Positions 61,101 to 64,000 of a stretch of DNA of 64,000 nt are shown here, in pieces. The notes beneath the pieces were generated by a model. It had not been told where the DNA came from and searched no databases. It worked only from the letters and a program-made list of their open reading frames with translations. The translations under genes were made by a program, and so were the position numbers. Positions within the stretch are counted from its first letter, which is position 1; the number at the start of each line of letters is the position of its first letter. Origin of the DNA: Pholis gunnellus (Eukaryota > Chordata > Actinopteri > Perciformes > Pholidae); NCBI GenBank assembly GCA_910591455.2, contig OU342822.1:11079016-11143015 (forward strand), read 5' to 3'.

Positions 61101-63678
61101 GTGTGCGTGTGTGTATATTTCTGTTTTCTTCCTCTGTGTGCCGCCAGTTATTGAAGGCCTGGGGAGCCCACGTAACGGTTACCTGCTCACAGAACGCCGA
61201 AGGCCTCGTTAGAGGGCTGGGGGCCGATGAGGTGGTGGACTACACGGCAGGAGATTCACTTGAACAGCTAGAAATGATGGAAAGGTATGTGTTGCATTGA
61301 ACGTTTTTTTTTTTTTTTATGTGACCCGAATATGAAATCCCGTAGCACATTATGTGGCGACATTGTATTGTTTGTAATGTTCTTCACTAGCTCCAAGTCA
61401 AAGCTCCATGTTTACTACTGAAGTATCGTTAGAGGCAGTGCCAGTTCAGTAAAGGTGCTAATGAAAAGAGAATTGTCTGCACCCCCCCCCCCCCCCCCCT
61501 TTTTTTAAACACCCCTTAAATGTGGTAAGCGTCTTCCTGTCATCATGGCGCAACAGCTCACTGACTGCCTTTGTAGTTTCCATGGAAACCAGGGCTCAAG
61601 GCCTCAGTGGTTGTGGACTCACCCCCTCTTCCCCTCCCTGAAACTAAATTGGTAAAGCCTGGCTTTTGCTCGACGACAAAACACTCTTTAAATCAGGGCT
61701 CCGGCGGTAAAGAGGATCCTGACCTACGATGATGAAACATGCGACGCTCCCTACGATGAAGTCCTCGTACGTTTTAAACCGTTCTCCACCAGGGTCCCCC
61801 TAAGTTTGACAGTCTTGTGTTTGTACCGTCAGATTTGACGTGATTTTGGACAACGTGGGTGGGGAAACGGAGCGGTGGGCGATGGGCCTGCTGAAGCCCT
61901 GGTCTGGGGCAAAGTACGTCACACTGGTAACACCTTTACTCCTCAACACCGATTCCCTGGGCCTACTGGACGGGGTGTTTCAAGCTGGATGCTCCCTGCA
62001 GAGCAAGGCCATACAGGTGAAATGAGCAGAACACACTTTCATTTTCAACAGGGATTAAAACAGAGCTGATGGTGATCATACTGCTGTTCATGGTCTTGAC
62101 ATGCAAATCCATTCGCCCCGCAAACTACTGCTACTGTCATGTTGTTTATTGTTTCCGAAATACTTCCAGTTTAGTACTCGTCATGAAGCCATTGGCATGG
62201 GTGTGGGCCACAGGTGCTCTTCAAACTGGAATGGAATACTTAATCATCAGTGGTATGGAAAGACAACATTGTGTAATGGGTGTACACCTGTTCCAGCCAG
62301 AGTTTTCACGTTTTATTTCTATTCAGTTGATCAGATAAATCGGAGATCAGTTGAAACGGGGAAGGAACAATCATGTTCTAACTTGACTTGGCTTCTTTGC
62401 ACATTCTCTCTGTGTAAAGGTTCACGCTTGAGCTGTAGAAATACACCCTACAGGGTTTAATTAATCTGACTGTGTGCAGGTGAAAAGGGAGTTTCCGCAT
62501 TACGAGTTTGAGTCCCTGCATTGGTGTAAGCCTTGTGTTAATGCATGTAGGTCCGATCCCTGCAGCTGCTCTGTTAGTGGAGTGTAATGAGGGTAGTGGG
62601 TGAAGAGGGCCAGGACAGGGCCAGGACAGGGTGGAGCTGCTGTGTCAAGTTGTTCTGGGCATCGCTGATGGCACGGCTGGCACTGTTGGGAGTTGGGTGT
62701 GGGCGTTGTAGATGCCATGTCTGTGCATGCATGTGTTTGCTGCTGAACCAGCAGTATTTGAGTGTTTGTGCAGATTGTAGCTGGCTATCTCTCTACCCCC
62801 CCCCCCCCCCCCCCCCCAGCAAATACCAGTGTTTGTGTGTTTCTTGCCAAGCCTCTGGGCCCCTTTGTCCACGGTCGCAGCCAGCTGGTCCGTTTGGCCA
62901 GGCTCAGCCACATCAGTCACACCCTCGTTGCCCAGCTCTGGACGGCGCGTCCTTTTCGTCTGGGAGATCACAGCACAACTGAGCCCTCTAGTGTTCAACT
63001 TCTTGTCAGCACTGAATTATTTTTGCCGAATCTTTTTTTTTTTTTTTTTCTCTCTCTCTCCAAAAAAGGTGTGGCAAAGTCATGCTGCATAATATATTAT
63101 GATGAAATACTAGGATTAGTACATTTCTTTCTTTCTTTCTTTTGTTTGAGATGCTTCCTGGTGCACCTTTTTATTGAGAACGTGTGTTTTTCCTTGTAAC
63201 ATCATTAAATGAACAAAACAAAAAAACTCTTTTCAGTGGATGGATGCCATGTCTCAGGAATAACAGAACATGATAAGGAATCATTACATGTGAAATTGTA
63301 GGAGAACTTATTTTTGAGTAGCTACCGTCGGTCACTAGTCTATCAGCAAATTTGTATCCATTTTATTCTTCCATGTAATCCATGCTGTTATTTCTCACTC
63401 TTGGTATGTTATACGAGTCAATGTGGATGTGCATACAATATGTCTATTTTGGCATTTGTTTTGTCTTGGGACCTTTTTTTTGTTTGTAGACTCAATATTT
63501 TCACACCCAGATAAAACCACTCTGTGTTCTTTTCTACCCACTGAGGTGCATACCTGCCTGACCTCTTATTGTTGCCTCTTAGAACATAATATCAAGTGGA
63601 GTCTTCTATCGGTGGGGATTTTATGCGCCGGATGGGCCGGCCCTGGACGACGTCAGCAAGCTGGTGGATGCAGGGAAG
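58142..63678 (+). CDS. rtn4ip1: reticulon-4-interacting protein 1, mitochondrial oxidoreductase (3' end missing)
   Basis: Mitochondrial NAD(P)H-dependent oxidoreductase of the zinc-less quinone-reductase MDR family; human RTN4IP1 (OPA10) is linked to optic atrophy and to coenzyme Q and respiratory-chain function. Visible exons: 58142-58439, 58527-58678, 59834-59902, 60308-60432, 60962-61010, 61148-61284, 61833-62016, 63583-63678. They total 1110 nt, 370 residues, in phase. Exon 1 has a Ser/Arg/Ala-rich N terminus lacking acidic residues, consistent with a mitochondrial presequence, then SAWVIDQYGTNGVLRYT and EVHAASLNPLDASMR. Later landmarks are FPLILGRDVSGVV, PGDEVWAAVPPWKQG, the dinucleotide-binding GGSGGVG at about 220-226, LGADEVVDYT, DVILDNVGGETE, YVTLVTPLLLN and YRWGFY. 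By comparison with human (396 residues) about 34 C-terminal residues, in at least one exon, lie beyond the window. The start is the first ATG in frame; a second (MAS) lies six codons later. Confidence 0.95.
59229..59450. mobile_element. degenerate DNA-transposon relic in rtn4ip1 intron 2
   Basis: Begins CAGTGGTTCCCATCCTGAGG and ends around AAGGTGTCACAAGACCCTTA. Both resemble the ends of a widespread hAT-type fish repeat (CAGTGGTTCCCAACCTGGGG). The copy is strongly diverged and non-coding. Confidence 0.35.
60308..60432 (+). CDS. rtn4ip1: rtn4ip1 exon 4 with GC splice donor
   Basis: The exon encodes VSHKPKLLSHTEAASIPYVA and on to LVNAGGLCRDSSSNK, ending AAAAG followed by GCAAGC. Joining here to the AG acceptor before 60962 restores Lys-Arg-Val-Leu and the same length as the human protein (GGLNDKNCTGKRVLI). 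The only nearby GT donor (60398) would hit a stop codon at once. The intron is therefore GC-AG. Confidence 0.85.
61482..61499. repeat. poly(C) run followed by T run
   Basis: About 18 C then about 7 T, in rtn4ip1 intron 6. Confidence 0.9.
62796..62817. repeat. poly(C) run
   Basis: About 22 C in rtn4ip1 intron 7. Confidence 0.9.
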
Positions 63679-64000
63679 GTACTGTACTGCCTCATTACTG
63701 ATATCATGCATGCGGACATACTTGTCATTCAGAACAACTTATGCTGACAGGATGGGGAGATGTAAATCCTCTCATTCCCACACCAATCACAGCCTGATAG
63801 TGGAATTCATGCAGGGATGGAGATCGTACAGCATTATTAAATATGAACATACCAGGGATTCCATGCATGCCTGTATTCAAGGCTCCCCTGGGCTTTGTTA
63901 AAGAGTGAGCATCGTATTCCCGCTGTGCGCCGTTGGCTTCTGGGCGATTTGAGTCAGGCGCCAGGAGACGGTGAATGGATTTTTAAACAGTGCTGAGCAG
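63679..64000 (+). other. rtn4ip1 last visible intron
   Basis: Follows the donor AAG|GTACTG after exon 8. No acceptor leading into the expected C-terminal peptide (human IRPVIEQTF) is visible before the window ends. Confidence 0.7.

Noticed and set aside
61681..61790. Possible extra rtn4ip1 exon before 61833
   Set aside because: Exons 61148-61284 and 61833-62016 join directly to match the human protein (R-FDVILDNVGG). An extra exon would insert unmatched residues.

Overview
The window is nuclear DNA from a teleost fish. Genes are split by GT-AG introns, (TG)n, (CT)n and (TCC)n microsatellites are abundant, fish-type hAT miniature elements and LINE-like tails are present, and every protein recognised is vertebrate. 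There are no bacterial, phage, CRISPR or operon features. Exons were assembled by hand from splice sites, reading phase and remembered family sequences. The total lengths of rock2 (4215 nt), sobp (2553 nt) and cd24 (264 nt) divide exactly by three, and rtn4ip1 stays in phase through all eight visible exons.

Layout: (1) 1-24,248, minus strand: rock2, complete coding region, 31 constitutive exons plus one in-frame cassette exon between the coiled coil and the PH domain. (2) 24,249-30,365: rock2 5' end, then non-coding DNA that probably includes a long sobp 3'UTR. (3) 30,366-38,194, minus strand: sobp, six coding exons, 850 residues. (4) 38,195-41,631: sobp promoter side with a compact cluster of three TGACAGC motifs, then the cd24 promoter. 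(5) 41,632-42,748, plus strand: cd24, a two-exon GPI-anchored mucin-like peptide with TATA box and poly(A) signal. (6) 43,620-58,141: about 14.5 kb with no supported gene, several repeat relics, and paired inverted CCAAT boxes at its right end. (7) 58,142 to the right edge, plus strand: rtn4ip1, eight exons visible, C-terminal exon outside the window.

The genes do not form a pathway. sobp, cd24 and rtn4ip1 are the fish counterpart of the human 6q21 neighbourhood, while ROCK2 lies at human 2p25, so the window crosses a synteny breakpoint between the fish and human arrangements. ROCK2 is a Rho-activated cytoskeletal kinase, SOBP a nuclear zinc-finger cofactor of SIX proteins, CD24 a surface sialomucin and RTN4IP1 a mitochondrial oxidoreductase. 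I found no clearly new biological system. The most useful observations are the rock2 cassette exon, a GC-AG intron in rtn4ip1, the TALE-type motif cluster next to sobp, a (TCC)n tract serving as the cd24 polypyrimidine tract, two miniature DNA transposons with visible ends, and a set of long poly(C) runs all on one strand.
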